Shown here: positions 39,611 through 52,712 of the stretch, piece by piece | How the letters are laid out: every line of letters begins with the position of its first letter | Numbering within the stretch: the stretch's first letter is position 1 | Assembly (NCBI GenBank): GCA_024305405.1 | Contig: JAKNDB010000098.1 | Coordinates: 3,653,501 to 3,717,500, forward strand | Reading direction: 5' to 3' | DNA: 64,000 bases | Source: Dirofilaria immitis | Lineage: Eukaryota > Nematoda > Chromadorea > Rhabditida > Onchocercidae | The notes under the pieces: generated by a model | Seen by the model: the letters and a program-made list of their open reading frames with translations, nothing else | Database searches by the model: none | Told to the model about the DNA's origin: nothing | Translations under genes and position numbers: made by a program

Positions 39611-39739
39611 CATTATTATGTTATGATATAGAAATAGATGAAAGAAAAATATGTGAAATTAATTCGTTACAAAAGTAGTAAATATAATAGATGGAAATTT
39701 TTATAAAATTTATAATCGATATAGAAATCAAATATTTTT

Positions 39740-40490
39740 AAATTCGATATGAAATTTTGCATGAAATCAAAATTGAAAATTTTTTAATAAAATTATAATC
39801 GATGTACAATTGCATAAAATCAAATATTGGAAACTTTTATAATAAAAATAAATTCGATATAAAATTTTATAAAATTTTGCACGAAATCGAATATTGGAAA
39901 TTCTTTTAATAAAAATAAATTTGATATGAAATATTGCATGAAATCGAATATCGAAAATTCTTTTAATAAAATTATAATCGATGTGCAATTGCATGAAATC
40001 GAATATTGGAAATTCTTTTAATAAAAATGAATTTGATATGAAATGTTGCATGAAATGGAATATTGGAAATTCTTTTAATAAAATTATAATCGATGTGCAA
40101 TTGCATGAAATCGAATATTGGAAATTCTTTTAATAAAATTATAATCGATGTGCAATTGCATGAAATCGAATATCGGAAATTCTTTTAATAAAATTATAAT
40201 CGATGTGCAATTGCATGAAATCGAATATTGGAAATTCTTTTAATAAAATTATAATCGATGTGCAATTGCATGAAATCGAATATTGGAAATTCTTTTAATA
40301 AAAATAAATTTGATATGAAATGTTGCATGAAATCGAATATTGGAAATTCTTTTAATAAAATTATAATCGATGTGCAATTGCATGAAATCGAATATCGGAA
40401 ATTCTTTTAATAAAATTATAATCGATGTGCAATTGCATGAAATCGAATATTGGAAATTCTTTTAATAAAAATAAATTCGATATGAAATGT
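39740..40490. repeat. 55-57-bp satellite array, ~13 copies
   Basis: Two alternating unit types share GAAATCGAATATTGGAAATT. Type 1 continues with ATTATAATCGATGTGCAATT and GCATG (55 bases). Type 2 continues with AAATTTGATATGAAATGTTG and CATG (57 bases). The order is mostly runs of type 1 with type 2 interspersed; both end in GCATG. The minus ORF at 40051-39767 is a product of the array. Confidence 0.95.
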
Positions 40491-41014
40491 TTTTTTTTCT
40501 GAATGAATGAATTAATTGTAAACGAAATGATAAAATGAAAATATTTGATTTAATTATATTTTCGCCCTTTTTTTTGTCCAATTCCATTTTAATTATAAAT
40601 GAATTTTTCGTCGAATATTTAATTGAATAAAAAAAAAAGGAATTCTTTTCGTATTTCGTTTTCTCTTTTTCATCATTTCCCTGTTAGAGCGAGTAAAAGA
40701 AAAAAAAGTTAAATAAACTTGGCTATAAATTTTCAGCATTTTATCGTTGAATAGTTTTTTTTTTTTTTACTACTATAATTTATTTATTCGTTAATTTTTA
40801 AATTGATAAAAAAAAGGGAACGATAGATTGATTTGATAAATTTTTCATCTCATTCTTATTTATGACACTTGGTAGAAAATAGAAATAATATTTGTTCTAC
40901 TTTATTGATCCGGATAATCAATCATTAATTTCATTTTTATTCATTTCATTAATCGATTGTATGATTTGATTAGTGATAATTTTCAGTATATTCATTCAGT
41001 TAGACTGGATATTT

Positions 41015-41310
41015 AATTTCAAGTCCAATTATCAGCTAGATTAAATAATCGATTAATACAATTTCATTTCAAGTCTATTATCAATTGAATTAAATATTCG
41101 GTTCATATAATTTTAAATTTATCATTAGCTTGATTGAATATTTGACAATATAATTTCAAGCTTATTATCAGTTGAATCAAATGTTCGTCTAATATGATTT
41201 CATGTCTGCTACCAATTTCAAATTAATTGAATTAAATATTCGAATTAGCGCAATTTCAAATTTCAATATTAGCTGAATAAATATTCGTTGAATATAATTT
41301 CAAATTTCAT
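41015..41310. repeat. ~55-bp degenerate tandem repeat
   Basis: The theme 'AATTTCAAGTCTATTATCAA' + 'TTGAATTAAATATTCG' recurs about six times (41017, 41062, 41112, 41152, 41215, 41260) with much divergence. It resembles the period of the array at 39740-40490 but not its sequence. Confidence 0.65.
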
Positions 41311-41780
41311 TTCAGTTTGTAACGAATTACCCAATTGGAATTGAAATTGGAATTGAAAAATTAAAGTTATAAATTAGAGTAAAATATTTTTTTAAAAAGA
41401 ATTTCTCAATGATTATTTAGGCGAAATAAGTGGAACGATTAAATTTAGGATTATCAATGATTATCGATGATTATTTAGGTGAAATGACTGGAACCATTTT
41501 TACTTTAAAAATATTAAATAAAAATTTTTGGCAAAAAGAAAAAACAAAACGGAAGAAATGAAAAATATGAATGAATTTATTTATTTATTTTTTTTCTATG
41601 ATATTTTAAAATTTTTCCTAATTAATTTTTATTTTCCTTTTATTATTATCACCTTTTTTTTTTTTTTTTAATATTTCAATGAAACATGTTTTGATTATAT
41701 ATGCAGGCATATTTGACTAACAAAAGAAATGTAAAAAGTTAACAAATTAAAATTAAAAAGAAATGAACGATTATCATTTT

Positions 41781-41890
41781 TATCATCATCATCATCATCA
41801 TTATCAATATCATCATCATCATCATTATCATCATCATCTGTTTCCCTCTTTCTCTCTCTCTCCTCTCTCTCTCTCTTTCTCTCTTTTCCT
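41781..41890. repeat. (ATC)n followed by (CT)n
   Basis: TATCATCATCATCATCATCA-type repeats to 41838, then CTCTCTCTCT runs to ~41890. The ORF across it (41763-42008) is repeat-derived. Confidence 0.9.
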
Positions 41891-42179
41891 TCTCCCTCTC
41901 TTTTTTGCTATTTTTTTAAAGTTTAATTTGAATGAAAAAATTTTTTTCATTCTAACCAAAATAAAATTGCCATTTGAATTGGCTTTAGTTATTGTCTGCT
42001 TATTTTGATATAATTTTTATGCAAAAAAAAAGAAAGAATTTTTACAATGGTACTAATTAAAGTACAAACTTTTGTTATTTACTTTTTCTTTTTTTTTTTT
42101 AACAAACAATCAATCTCGAATTATATGCAGTAATTGTTATTGTCGCCTTTTTTTTCTCGAAGAAATTAATTATTTTTAT

Positions 42180-42960
42180 TAACGAAAAACTTGAAATAAA
42201 TAAGTAATGCATACAATTTTAGTAAGTTTAGAATTATGGATAATTTTTCTATAATTTTATTAAGTATTAAATTAATTAATGAATTTATCAAATTGTATAT
42301 ATAATTTTTATTAGTACTAGAATTGCAATTTATAATTTTAAATTTTTATAATTTTACCAAGTACTAATTGTTTATAATTTCATTAAGTAGTAATAATTTT
42401 ATTAAGTATGAAATTATTTAATGATTTTATCGAGCTGTATTAATATATAATATATGTAATTCCTATTAAGTATTAAAATACTTTATAATTTAAAATTTTT
42501 TATAATTGTGCCAAGTAGTACTTGTTGATAATTTTATTAAGTATTGAATTATAATTTATAGTTTTAAATTTTTTGTAATTTTATTGAGTACTAATTTTTC
42601 TATGATTTCATTAATTATTAAGTCATAATTTCTATAATTTTATTAAACATTAAATCAATTAATAATTTTATAATATTTATAATTTCATCAAACAGCAATA
42701 GTATATAATTTGAATAATTTTATTAAGTTTTAATTAATAATTTCATAATATTTTATAATTCCATCAAATAAGATTTGTTTTGTGATTTTATTTAGTATTA
42801 CAATTATAATTAATGTGATTTCAAGTTTTTGTAATTAAATTTGTTTGAATTTAATTTATTAAACTACAATTTTAATATAATTTTATTAAACGTTAAATTG
42901 CAATTAATAATTTTATAATTTTATTAAACAATAATTATTTTTAGTTTTTATGTATGCCAT
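42180..42960. repeat. Degenerate array of 'ataattttattaagtattaa'
   Basis: ATAATTTTATTAAGTATTAA and close variants recur at least ten times with irregular 50-90 base spacing (42235, 42290, 42380, 42395, 42440, 42515, 42570, 42610, 42720, 42780, 42870). No coding potential. Confidence 0.6.
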
Positions 42961-43539
42961 ATTTAATTACTATTTTAATTACCAATTTAAGTAAACGATA
43001 TTATTTTAATTCTCATTTTTAATGGTAATAATTATTCCATATATGATTAAAAAGTTCAATTATAATTTTTACTAAAGAAGTAATCATTTGTTGTGATTAT
43101 TATCATGAAATTGAATTGCCTTAAATGAATCAAAAATATCAATAAGTTATCGAATTCTCGATATCCTACATATTCGATAATTTAATTTTTAATCAATCAA
43201 CATGATTTATAGATAAATCTTTCAATTCTCGATATCGTAAATTTTTGAATTCTCGACATTTTAAATTTTTGAATTTTCAAGACGACTTCATTTCACAATC
43301 AATCAATATTAATTAATAATAAAATTTGACATATTAAATTATAATTGATAATTTGATAAATATTGAAACGAGAAAACTGTCGTAGTGTTGAGAAATTTCG
43401 AAATAGAATTGAAATTTTATTTCAAAAAAGATTTGTATCATCAATGATTAAAATTTAGTATCGATCAAGCAATCAATCAGCTCTGCTTTTGTATCACATA
43501 GCACATCATCTCAGCAACTAAATAAATATAAGAATAATA

Positions 43540-43800
43540 AAAATCGGTAATATCAAGAAATATTCGAATGCATATTCTGATATCGTCATATATCCTGATA
43601 AATGACATGAGAAAATCAATAATATCAGGAAATGTAACGTACATTCTGGTAAATGACATGAAGAAATCAATAAATGTCATACATTCTAATAGCAAATGAT
43701 ACGAGAAAATCAATAATATCGGGAAATGCTCAAAAGCAAATTCCGATATAACATATACCCTGATAAATAATATGAGTAAATCAATGATTATCACATAATA
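43540..43800. repeat. ~70-bp degenerate tandem repeat
   Basis: GAGAAAATCAATAATATC(A/G)GGAAATG with 'catattctgataaatgacat' recurs about four times. A 105-codon minus ORF (43794-43477) follows the repeat; its Ile/Phe-rich content and repeat origin argue against a gene. Confidence 0.65.
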
Positions 43801-45090
43801 TTTAATATGAAATTGCAGTATATGATAAGCCAGTATAAGCGAAACAATTTGGAGATTTAACTTAATTAGAATTTGAAAAATATAATTATTTACCTAAATT
43901 TAAAATTATTTATTGCTCCTGAACGAAAAAAAACAAAACAATATAAAAGTAAATAAAAATTTCAAAAAAAACTAATATTTGAAATTTTAATCGTATTTAT
44001 TTTGATTAATTTTAATTTTCGATTTCCTTTTTTTATATATAAAAATTAATTTCTAATCTAATCTAATTGATATCGAATACTGCTTTCAAGTTATACATAT
44101 ATATACATACAATGGGAAAAAAAAGGAATTGATAATTGGAATTTAATTTTTAAATAAATTACAAAACAAAAACAAAATATTTGTATCAAATATTGATTTG
44201 CAATAACAATAAACAAAAATTTGCATAAAAATAAATAAAAATTTTTGTGCTAAAAAAAGAGAGAGAGAATGATGAAGGAAGTGAGAGAGAGAAAGAAATG
44301 ATAAATTTCAAAATTTGTTTAAAAAGAAAAAATGGAAAAGATACGAATAAGACAAATTTCAAACAAAAAGAAAAAAAAGAGCAGAAAGATAGTTTGTGAT
44401 AAGTTGATAAATTTTGCTGATATATAAGTTGATAAATTTTTGTTAATTTATTTTAAAGCATATAAAAAGGACGAATGAATTTGTTGTATTTTCTCATAAA
44501 TTAAAACTAAAAGTTATTTTGTTTTTTTTTCTAAAAAAATTAAAATAAAAAGCAAAATTTTGTTATTTTTTCTTCTTTGAAATAAACTTAGCAAAGTTTT
44601 CTTTTTATTTTTTATTTTGCAAAATAATTTATGAAAATTGAAATGTTAAAAAAAAAGGAAAATATTTTTATTTTCTTTTTAGTATTTCATTTCTAATAAA
44701 TAAAATTTTATTTTAATCATATTTTGATCAGTTAGAAATGTTCAATAAATTGAGAATCAATTTATGATATTAATGATATTGTAATCAATTTTAAGAAAAA
44801 ATTTGACGAAATTTTTTGAAGTATTTTTATAAAGCACTACAAAACTTTTGCCGATCTAAGGATTATTTATAACTTTGGCATTTCATTAAGAATTTTGACA
44901 TGCAATAAATTATGAGTTAAAAAAATTTTGAGGTATAAAAATTTTAATTTTAATATTGAAAGTAACAGTATAGAGGAAGTTAAACTTTGAAATATCTTGA
45001 TTCTCGACCAGATATTTTCATTCTCCATTTTCGTCATCAAACATTTTTGTAAAAATTACATTTGCATTTATTTCATGTTGAAATCATCTT
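43801..45090. other. AT-rich interval, no gene seen
   Basis: Poly(A/T) rich. GAGAGAGAGA near 44260 and 44285. Nothing else recognisable. Confidence 0.4.
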
Positions 45091-45600
45091 CTAATACAAA
45101 ATTTGCCATTCTTTAGCCAATTCTGTTGTATATGCCATTTCTTTTTCATCTGCTATTGGTGTAGAATCTCTGTAAATTCGTAACTTAAAAGGACAAAGGT
45201 CATATGATTATAATTTTCATAAATCATTTAATCACTTAGTTCTACTATCTGTTTCTTCAAGATAAGAGAAAAAATCAAAATAGCAGAAGTTCCAATACAT
45301 AGATAGAGTCAATTGTATGACCTTTAGTGACCCTACATTACTAGATACAAACATTATCCAACTGCCATTTTTCCGCCGTTATTGATTGATTCTGACATAA
45401 CATAGCATAAAATAACATATTCAAATCAATAACATTAAGATAAGGTTTTATTTTTGATACTGAATTGTTTTTGACATTTAATTTCTCGACAATTACAACA
45501 CACTGATACTTCAATCTCGAGAAAAAGTTGTTTGTGCATGCGTGAGTGTGTATGTGTGTTGTGTGTGTGTATGCGTGTGTGTGTGTGTGTGTGTGTGTAA

Positions 45601-45670
<70 letters not shown>

Positions 45671-45959
45671 GTGTGATAAATTCTAAATATTTCAACTGGC
45701 AAAGGACAAAACAACAATGCACTGACTACTCGAGAAATCTCGAGAAAAGTTGCTTATATATGGTCTGTGTGTATGTGTATGTGTATGTGTGTGTGTGTAT
45801 GTGTGTATATGTGTGTATATGTGCATATATATATATGTGTGTGTGTGTGATAAATTTTAAGTATTTCAATTGGCAAAGGACAAAATAACAATGCACTGAC
45901 TACTCAAGAAATCTCGAGAAAAGTTGTTCATATATAGTCTGTGCGTATGTGTATGTGTA

Positions 45960-45991
<32 letters not shown>

Positions 45992-46036
45992 TGTGTGTGT
46001 GTGTGTGTATGTGTATGTGTGTATGTGTGTATGTGT

Positions 46037-46082
<46 letters not shown>

Positions 46083-48217
46083 GTGTGACAAATTCTAAGT
46101 ATTTCAATTGCAAAGAACAAAACAACAATGCCTGACTACTCAAGAAATCTCGAGAAAAGTTGCTTATATATGGTCTGTGCGTATATGTATGTGTGTGTAT
46201 GTGCATATATATATATGTATGTGTATTTGCGTATGTGTGTGTGTATGTGTATGTGTGTATGTGTATGTGTGTGCGTGTATGTGTGTGTGTGCCTGTGAAT
46301 GCGTGTAAATGTTTATAAATTTTAATATTTCACCTGGCAGAGGACTAAACTAGACAATTATGATACATTGATTACTAAAACAATCTCGAGAAAAGTTGTT
46401 TGTATATGCGTGTGTGTACGTATGTGTGTGTGTGTGTGTGTGTGTGTATGTCTGTATGTATGTGTGTAAATGTTTGATAAATTCTAAATATTTCAATTGG
46501 CAAAAGACAAAACTTATTTTCATCCATTTTAAGCAAATGAAAAATGAATAACTTTTTATTGAAAGAAAAAATAAAAGAAAAAAAAAGAATTATATGCAAA
46601 AATTTTAATAAATTAAATTTAAAAATGACTAACTTATCAAAATGAAATTGTGTGAAAAATCGTGGAAATATTACTTTCCATCGGAAGCCACGTCGAGAAT
46701 CAATACGATCAATACCCCAAAGAGGCATTAATTTTGAATATGAATTACAGTTCATAATATCTGCATAAATATTTTGTTTATCTAGAAATATAATATATAA
46801 TTATTATTTTTTTTCTTTTAATAATTTAAAAAAAAAGATTTTATCATCTATTTTTTTCTTTTTATTTTTTTAAATTTTATTTTTCAATTTAAACTTTAAC
46901 CTTAAAATAACCTGTATAGGATGAAAAGAAGAAAAGAGATGATAGTAATGATATGTTTGAATGCATAATGTAGTTATAATTATGCAACAGTAACTTGTCC
47001 TATTTACTTCATGTCACTATCTCTCAGGTCAAAGGGCAATAAATAATTGTTGAGATCATTCATTCATTTATTCATACATTCATTTCTTTTGGATTATTTT
47101 CTTCGCATTTTTTTCGTAATAACTTTTTATCGAATTTTTGCTCAAATTTTGATCGTTTTTTTTTACTTTTCAAATTAATTAAATTAAATTAAAAATTAAA
47201 AATTTAATTTGAAATAAAAATTTTAAATAATAAAATAAAAATTTATTTCGAAATTAATACATTTAATCAATAAATGAAATGAATTGAAAATTTATAAAAT
47301 TGTAGAAATTTTTCAAAATTTTATACTAAAAATTTATATTTCTAAAATTTTGCATAATTTTAAATTTACATTTTCTTTTTTTTCTTTTAAAAATTTCGCT
47401 GCAAATTTTTATGCAAAAAATTGTTTCACAAATTTATGTATTTTTTAAAAAAAAAAGAAAATTCTCCATGATTTTACACTTTTTTCTTTCAAATTTTTGT
47501 ACAAAAATTGGATTTAATTAAAATTTATGCAATTTTAAATTTGTCATTTTTTTATAAAATTTGCTTTGTTGAAGAAATTAGCAATTTAATTATTAAATTG
47601 ATTAATATATAATCGATTATTAAAGCAACAATAAAAATCAATGAAATTATTGATTTATTTTTCAACAATTTTTATCGATTTTTTTATGGATCGATAAATA
47701 TTCAATGAATTTTTGACAAAATCTAAAAAATTAGAATATATGCAAAAGTTTGAGAGAAAAAATAATCTTTTGAAAATTGATTAAATTATTTTGTTTGTTT
47801 TTGATTTTACAAAACAAAATTTCAACAACTTTTTGAGCAATTCATCGATTACAAGTAATTAATTATTCTGAATATTTAATCTAATATGGTTTAATCAGGA
47901 TATTTCTCGAGACAAAATTTTGGCACTTTGTCGTTCGAGAATTTGATGGATCAAATTGAAAGAATGAAATGTGAGTAATTGCTTTGATTACAGTTCATTA
48001 ATTATTGCTGATTATCTCATAATATGGATTCATCGAGATATTTCTCGGGACAAAATTTTGGCACTTCATAGGTTCGAGAATTTAATTAAATAAATTTGAA
48101 AGAATAAAATGAAAATAAAAATTACTAGCATTAATACTCCCACAAACCATCTTTGTTCTTTTTCGATGGCTGATCGAATATTGATGGAGTTTTTAAATTT
48201 AGAATCTTTATTGATTC
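45091..48217 (-). CDS. Unidentified protein, at least three exons
   Basis: Exons read on the minus strand. (1) 48217-~48151: after acceptor TTCGTTGCAG, reads [20 protein letters not shown] and NKD, leaving through donor G|GTTTGT. (2) ~46760-46637: after acceptor TTTATGCAG, reads [20 protein letters not shown], then [19 protein letters not shown], leaving near donor GTTAGT. (3) 45183-45091: after CCTTTTAAG, reads [20 protein letters not shown], then [10 protein letters not shown] and TAG. Join 1/2 is in phase; join 2/3 needs one more base. If the donor in exon 1 is not used, exon 1 itself ends GLWEY-stop. The composition (Arg/Asp/Trp) stands far above the AT background, so these are likely real exons, but I recognise no family. 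Upstream exons are not found. The intron between exons 2 and 3 contains the TG satellite. Confidence 0.55.
45495..46500. repeat. Composite satellite: (TG)n tracts alternating with a ~90-bp cassette
   Basis: A conserved cassette ('taaatgtgtgataaattctaa'... 'atttcaa(c/t)tggcaaaggac'... 'gactactcgagaaatctcga'... 'gaaaagttgcttatatatgg') occurs five to six times, starting near 45665, 45850, 46078, 46310 and 46468, with a partial one at 45495. (TG)n/(TATG)n tracts of 50-130 bases lie between. The ORFs on both strands are poly(Cys-Val) or poly(His-Thr) products of the repeat. Confidence 0.95.
47884..48112. repeat. Direct repeat, 137-bp spacing
   Basis: 'GATATTTCTCGAGACAAAAT'+'TTTGGCACTT' at 47899 recurs at 48035, each followed by 'ttcgagaattt.at..a.aaatttgaaagaat'. 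Intron of the unidentified minus-strand gene. Confidence 0.8.
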
Positions 48218-48239
48218 CTGCAACGAAAGTAAAGAATCT

Positions 48240-49925
48240 AGGTTGAAATAATCAACATAGCATTATCATGGATAATTTAAGTCATTGCATTGATTATTAA
48301 TGATTAGAGTATAGCAAAAGTTGAAATATTTCGAATTATTTATATTTCTTGAAGTTATATAATATTGATTTTTGTTCTGAGTTTTCATCTGATAAATTAA
48401 TTTCTGCAAAAAAGTTGCGATATTTTTTTTTGGGGAGATTCAGAAGCAAATGATAATTTCGCAATAACAATAAGAAAATGTTATTTTTATTTTTAGAATA
48501 ATTTATTATATAAATAATTTTTTTCGTTAATTTTTCAAAATTACATTTGCTAAACTATTTCGGCAGCGAATTTCGCAGGAAATTTTTCTAAATGGAAAAA
48601 GCATAATTTAACGAACATTGGATTAAATAATTCAGCTTGTCTTATCAATGAATTTAACACACTTATCAACAAATTTAACATTCATACATTTTGTAAGGCA
48701 AATTTTCCAGTGCAACAAAAAACTACCATTAATGTATTTATTTACAGTAATCTCGAATATGAAATAATATTGAAATTGATATTTTAATTTAAATTAATTG
48801 CATTCTCTTTAATATTATCCTTGTACAATATTTCGTCTTTTTTGAAACAAAAAGGTCATAAATTACGTTGACCTTTTTGAATAATTAAATTCAACTTACT
48901 TTTAAAATGATATTTTTAATATATCACCATTTTCGAATATATTACTTCGCATAATTCAGTCGAATTAAAATTGATCTAAATGATACAATCTGAAAAAAAA
49001 AGAAAAAATCGAAATGAAAATTTATAAAATTGATAAGTAATTAATTTTATCAAATTGATTTAATTTAATTATTTATACAAATAATTGATTTATCAATTTC
49101 CATACATTTGCCCGATTTATGAAATTAACATTTCATACGGACTAAATTTGAATGATTTGGATATTATAAGCTATTAGCAAATAATAAATTCCAACTTAAT
49201 TAAGCTTAATTAATAAATAATTAATTAGTAATAAATATTAATTTTAAGTTTGACAGAATAAATCCAACTTGCTAAAGCATAATAATAAATGATTACAATA
49301 TGCAAAACTATTAGCTCAATAAAAAATTAATTCTAAGTTTAACTGAAAAAAATAAATAAATAAATTGAACTTAATTAAAGGTCAGTAAATAAACAGTATA
49401 AGAAACGATCCGCAAACAGCAATTAATCAATCAAATGGCCCCGTTGAATTGGTTTATTGCGCAATTGAATGTCAATACAAATTGCGCCATCATTTAAACA
49501 ACTGGATAATAATATTTTGATAATCCTACTGACATTATTCCACCTATTCAAATCAGGTCACGCATGATACATTGACGTCATGTAATTGCAAGCAATGAGA
49601 ATTGTAGTTTGTTCTCGAGAAAAATGACTAATATGCAAATTATTCATTTATTCTTGCATTTTGCATAATCTAACGACAAGTACTTGAGAAAAGAAATTTA
49701 ATGTATTTCAATCTTCATTGCTATTATACTCTTTTTGTGGCGATTTTATTTGCGTATGCTTACTACTGCATGCAGAGATCAATGTATCATGCAAGCAGCA
49801 TGCATATGCATGCATGCACGTTACGATTTTTTTAATATAATTTTTTCTTTTAATTATTAAAATAAATATTTTTACTTTTTTCAATCTTTCTTCCATGCAT
49901 AATTATTCGATTTTTATTTATTATA
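48240..49925. other. Noncoding interval
   Basis: AT-rich. A more balanced patch at 49420-49620 (GGCCCCGTTGAATTGG, TTGACGTCATG) could be regulatory. The minus ORF 49896-49708 spans the GCATGC-rich stretch and is not supported. Confidence 0.35.
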
Positions 49926-49929
49926 TTTT

Positions 49930-50205
49930 CATGCATTTATCTTAGCAATATTTCTGATTTTTATATATGTGCTGCATTCATTGCTTGCATGCAGCATATT
50001 TATGCTGTAATTATTGCATGCATGCATTCATGCAACTTATTTATTTATTTGTATTATCATACATTTATCTTAGCAATATTTCTGATTTTTATATTTGTGC
50101 TGCATTCATTGCTTGCATGCAGCATATTTATGCTGCAATTATTGCATGCATGCATTCATGCAACTTATTTATTTATTTATATTTTCACGCATTTATCTTA
50201 GCGAA
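49930..50205. repeat. Tandem duplication, ~121-bp unit, rich in GCATGC
   Basis: Two near-identical copies carry TTATCTTAGCAATATTTCTG, CATTGCTTGCATGCAGCATA and ATTGCATGCATGCATTCATG; a partial third starts at 50190. Each unit contains nested palindromes (TTGCATGCATGCA, GCAGCATATTTATGCTGC). An adjacent minus-oriented relative, GCAAGCAGCATGCATATGCA, lies at 49793-49812. Confidence 0.9.
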
Positions 50206-50584
50206 TTATTCTCGAATAAGTGCAACAAAAAAATTGGATAAAATTTTTAATTAAATTAATAATTTTTATTTCCAAAATATACCTTTTTAGATTTTTAATT
50301 ATTATTGATTGAATTTAGCAACATTAAATAAGTATAGCGGTATATTACGAGAATTCTCGAGAAAAACTATCGAAATTCCTTTTCCATTACAAAATAAAAA
50401 TTCATATGAAAATTTGAATTTCGATAATTCCTTTTTTTTAGAACAAAAACCTTCAAATAATTTTGTTTACATTTGAAAAATTAATAAAGTGATAATAATT
50501 TTTTTTTATCACAAAAAATTTGTTGGAATATTTTGAAAATATTTTTCAACAATTTTTTTGCATAATTTTAATACGAAAATAAAC

Positions 50585-50620
50585 AATTATCAATCTTTAT
50601 CATTGATAAAGATTGATAAT
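50585..50620. repeat. Perfect 17-bp hairpin
   Basis: AATTATCAATCTTTATC is followed after two bases by GATAAAGATTGATAATT. Purely structural; not followed by a T tract that would mark a terminator. Confidence 0.85.
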
Positions 50621-52594
50621 TGAATTTTTTTCAAATTATATTTTAATTAATAATTGTAATTATTTATTTATATATATTTTTTTATAAATAAATAAAGCGT
50701 TTTTTTTGCTGAAAATATCTTTAGTTGTTATGATAATATCAAATATCGTATCATTTTGTTGTTTATCTTTATGATTAAAAAATTTTTGCATATTTTTTCA
50801 TTGATATGTTTGATTTTAATGGATACTTTAGGATCAATCAAATTTTTAATAATTAATAATAATTTTCTTTTGATAATAATTTAACATATTTTAATCAGCA
50901 TTTCATCCAATAATATACATATCAATTTTTATTATCTTGGCATCATATTATATCAATTTAATCAGTTCAATTTAACTTTAAACTATGCGGATTGATAAGG
51001 TTGAATAAAATCAAAAAAGATTTTAAGTAATTTTTTGAATAATCAAATAAGTATTACTTTTTGGAACGATAATTTAGGACAGACGACAGATGGAAATTAT
51101 TTAATTTCATATTTGATATTGCTATGATAACCTTTTCTTCTTTGATAATTTAGATTCCGAAACGATATTAGATGGATTCTGAAATGACATTGGATGAATT
51201 TTTTAGCATAGGTTTCGAAATATTTTCAAATCGAATTCTGCGGTACCTTTTTTGATTATTTAAACTTTTTAATTTTCAAATTGATAGGATTCATTTTTAA
51301 TATGCAAATGGATATGAATTGATAAGAAATGATATTGCATGAATTTCCAATATAAATCTCAAAGTATTTTCAAATCGAATTCGTGGTATTTTTGCTTTGA
51401 TTATTTGGATTCAAAGATATTATTGAATTTCGAAGTATTTCCAAATAAAATTTTTAATTTTTTTATCAAATATCAATATGCAAGTAATGATTAGTGAAAA
51501 TGTTTCGCATGGTACAGTAATATGATCGAGATTTCAGTTCTATCCTAAAAATTCCTCTAAATATCATTTCAGAATCTAAATAATCAAAAAATGATTAAGC
51601 TACTGATCACGAACTACTCATAACAAATTAATGATAAGACAAAAAGTTTCCTTTTTTTCTTTTTCTATTCCGAATAAAACAATGATATGAAAATTAAACT
51701 TACTTTTTATAGAATCAAATAATTATATGATGAATTAAGAAATTAAATATGATAATTTAAAAAATCATTCGAAAATTTTAAAATTTATCAATCAGTATGA
51801 TTAATTATTTATCTATCGTTATAATAAGATCAGTTAAATTATTTAGCATATCAATTTTTTCGATAAGTCCATCGATAAGCTTTCCGTGTTAAGTTTGGCA
51901 TTTTCATATAGTTGATAATCGTTTTGATAATCGTTAATCAATTTCGCTTATTGTATCGGTTAATTAATTGTTAATTAATTAAGTTAATTGAAGGCAACTA
52001 ATTTTGAATAAATAATTTCAGGCTAATTGATATATAAATTAATACAATCAATTGTTTGATGATTTTTGATCTTAATTAGTTATCTGAACTTATTTATTTC
52101 AGAATTTTCTTTACCCAAAAATTTCGAAAAATTTATCAGATGTAATATTGGCGCAAATATTGGCTTAAAAAAGTTGCTAATTATTGGTAAGTATTAAAAT
52201 TATGCTTGCAATTGATAAGAAATTATTAAAATTTAGATGAATTGGAGTGATCAAGAATCGATCCAATTATATTGATTGATCATTATTGAAAACATATAAT
52301 TTATTGATATATCTATGTACGATTAACTAGCAATTTTGCATATGAAATATACAAATTTATATTCAGAAAATTTCAAACATAACGATAGGAAAAATGAAAA
52401 ATCTAAAAATGAATGCTTGTAATTTGCATTAATAAACTTTATGGCACAAAAAATAAGCATATCGAAAAGTTTTCTCAAATTTTGAGATCAAAAATGATAT
52501 GGAAAATTTGAATTGCAAGCGGTTGATTATCGTCTTCATTTCAGATATGTATAGAGAATATGATTAGATAAGCAAACAATGAAATAAACATCTT

Positions 52595-52712
52595 ATGAAA
52601 ATGTTAAAGATCAAAAAGTTTATTTTATGAAAATTTTAAGGGTCGAAAAGTTCATTTTATGAAAATGTTAAGGATCAAAAAGTTCAGTTTATGAAAATGA
52701 TAAAGGTTAAAA
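52595..52712. repeat. 32-bp minisatellite, ~3.7 copies
   Basis: ATGAAAATGTTAAAGATCAA followed by AAAGTTTATTTT repeats with starts at 52595, 52627, 52659 and 52691. Confidence 0.9.

Noticed and set aside
45435..46308. Many overlapping ORFs on both strands
   Set aside because: Products of (TG)n/(CA)n; reading frames exist in every phase.
50585..50620. Hairpin as a transcription terminator
   Set aside because: Nuclear nematode DNA with no gene ending here; rho-independent terminators are not expected.
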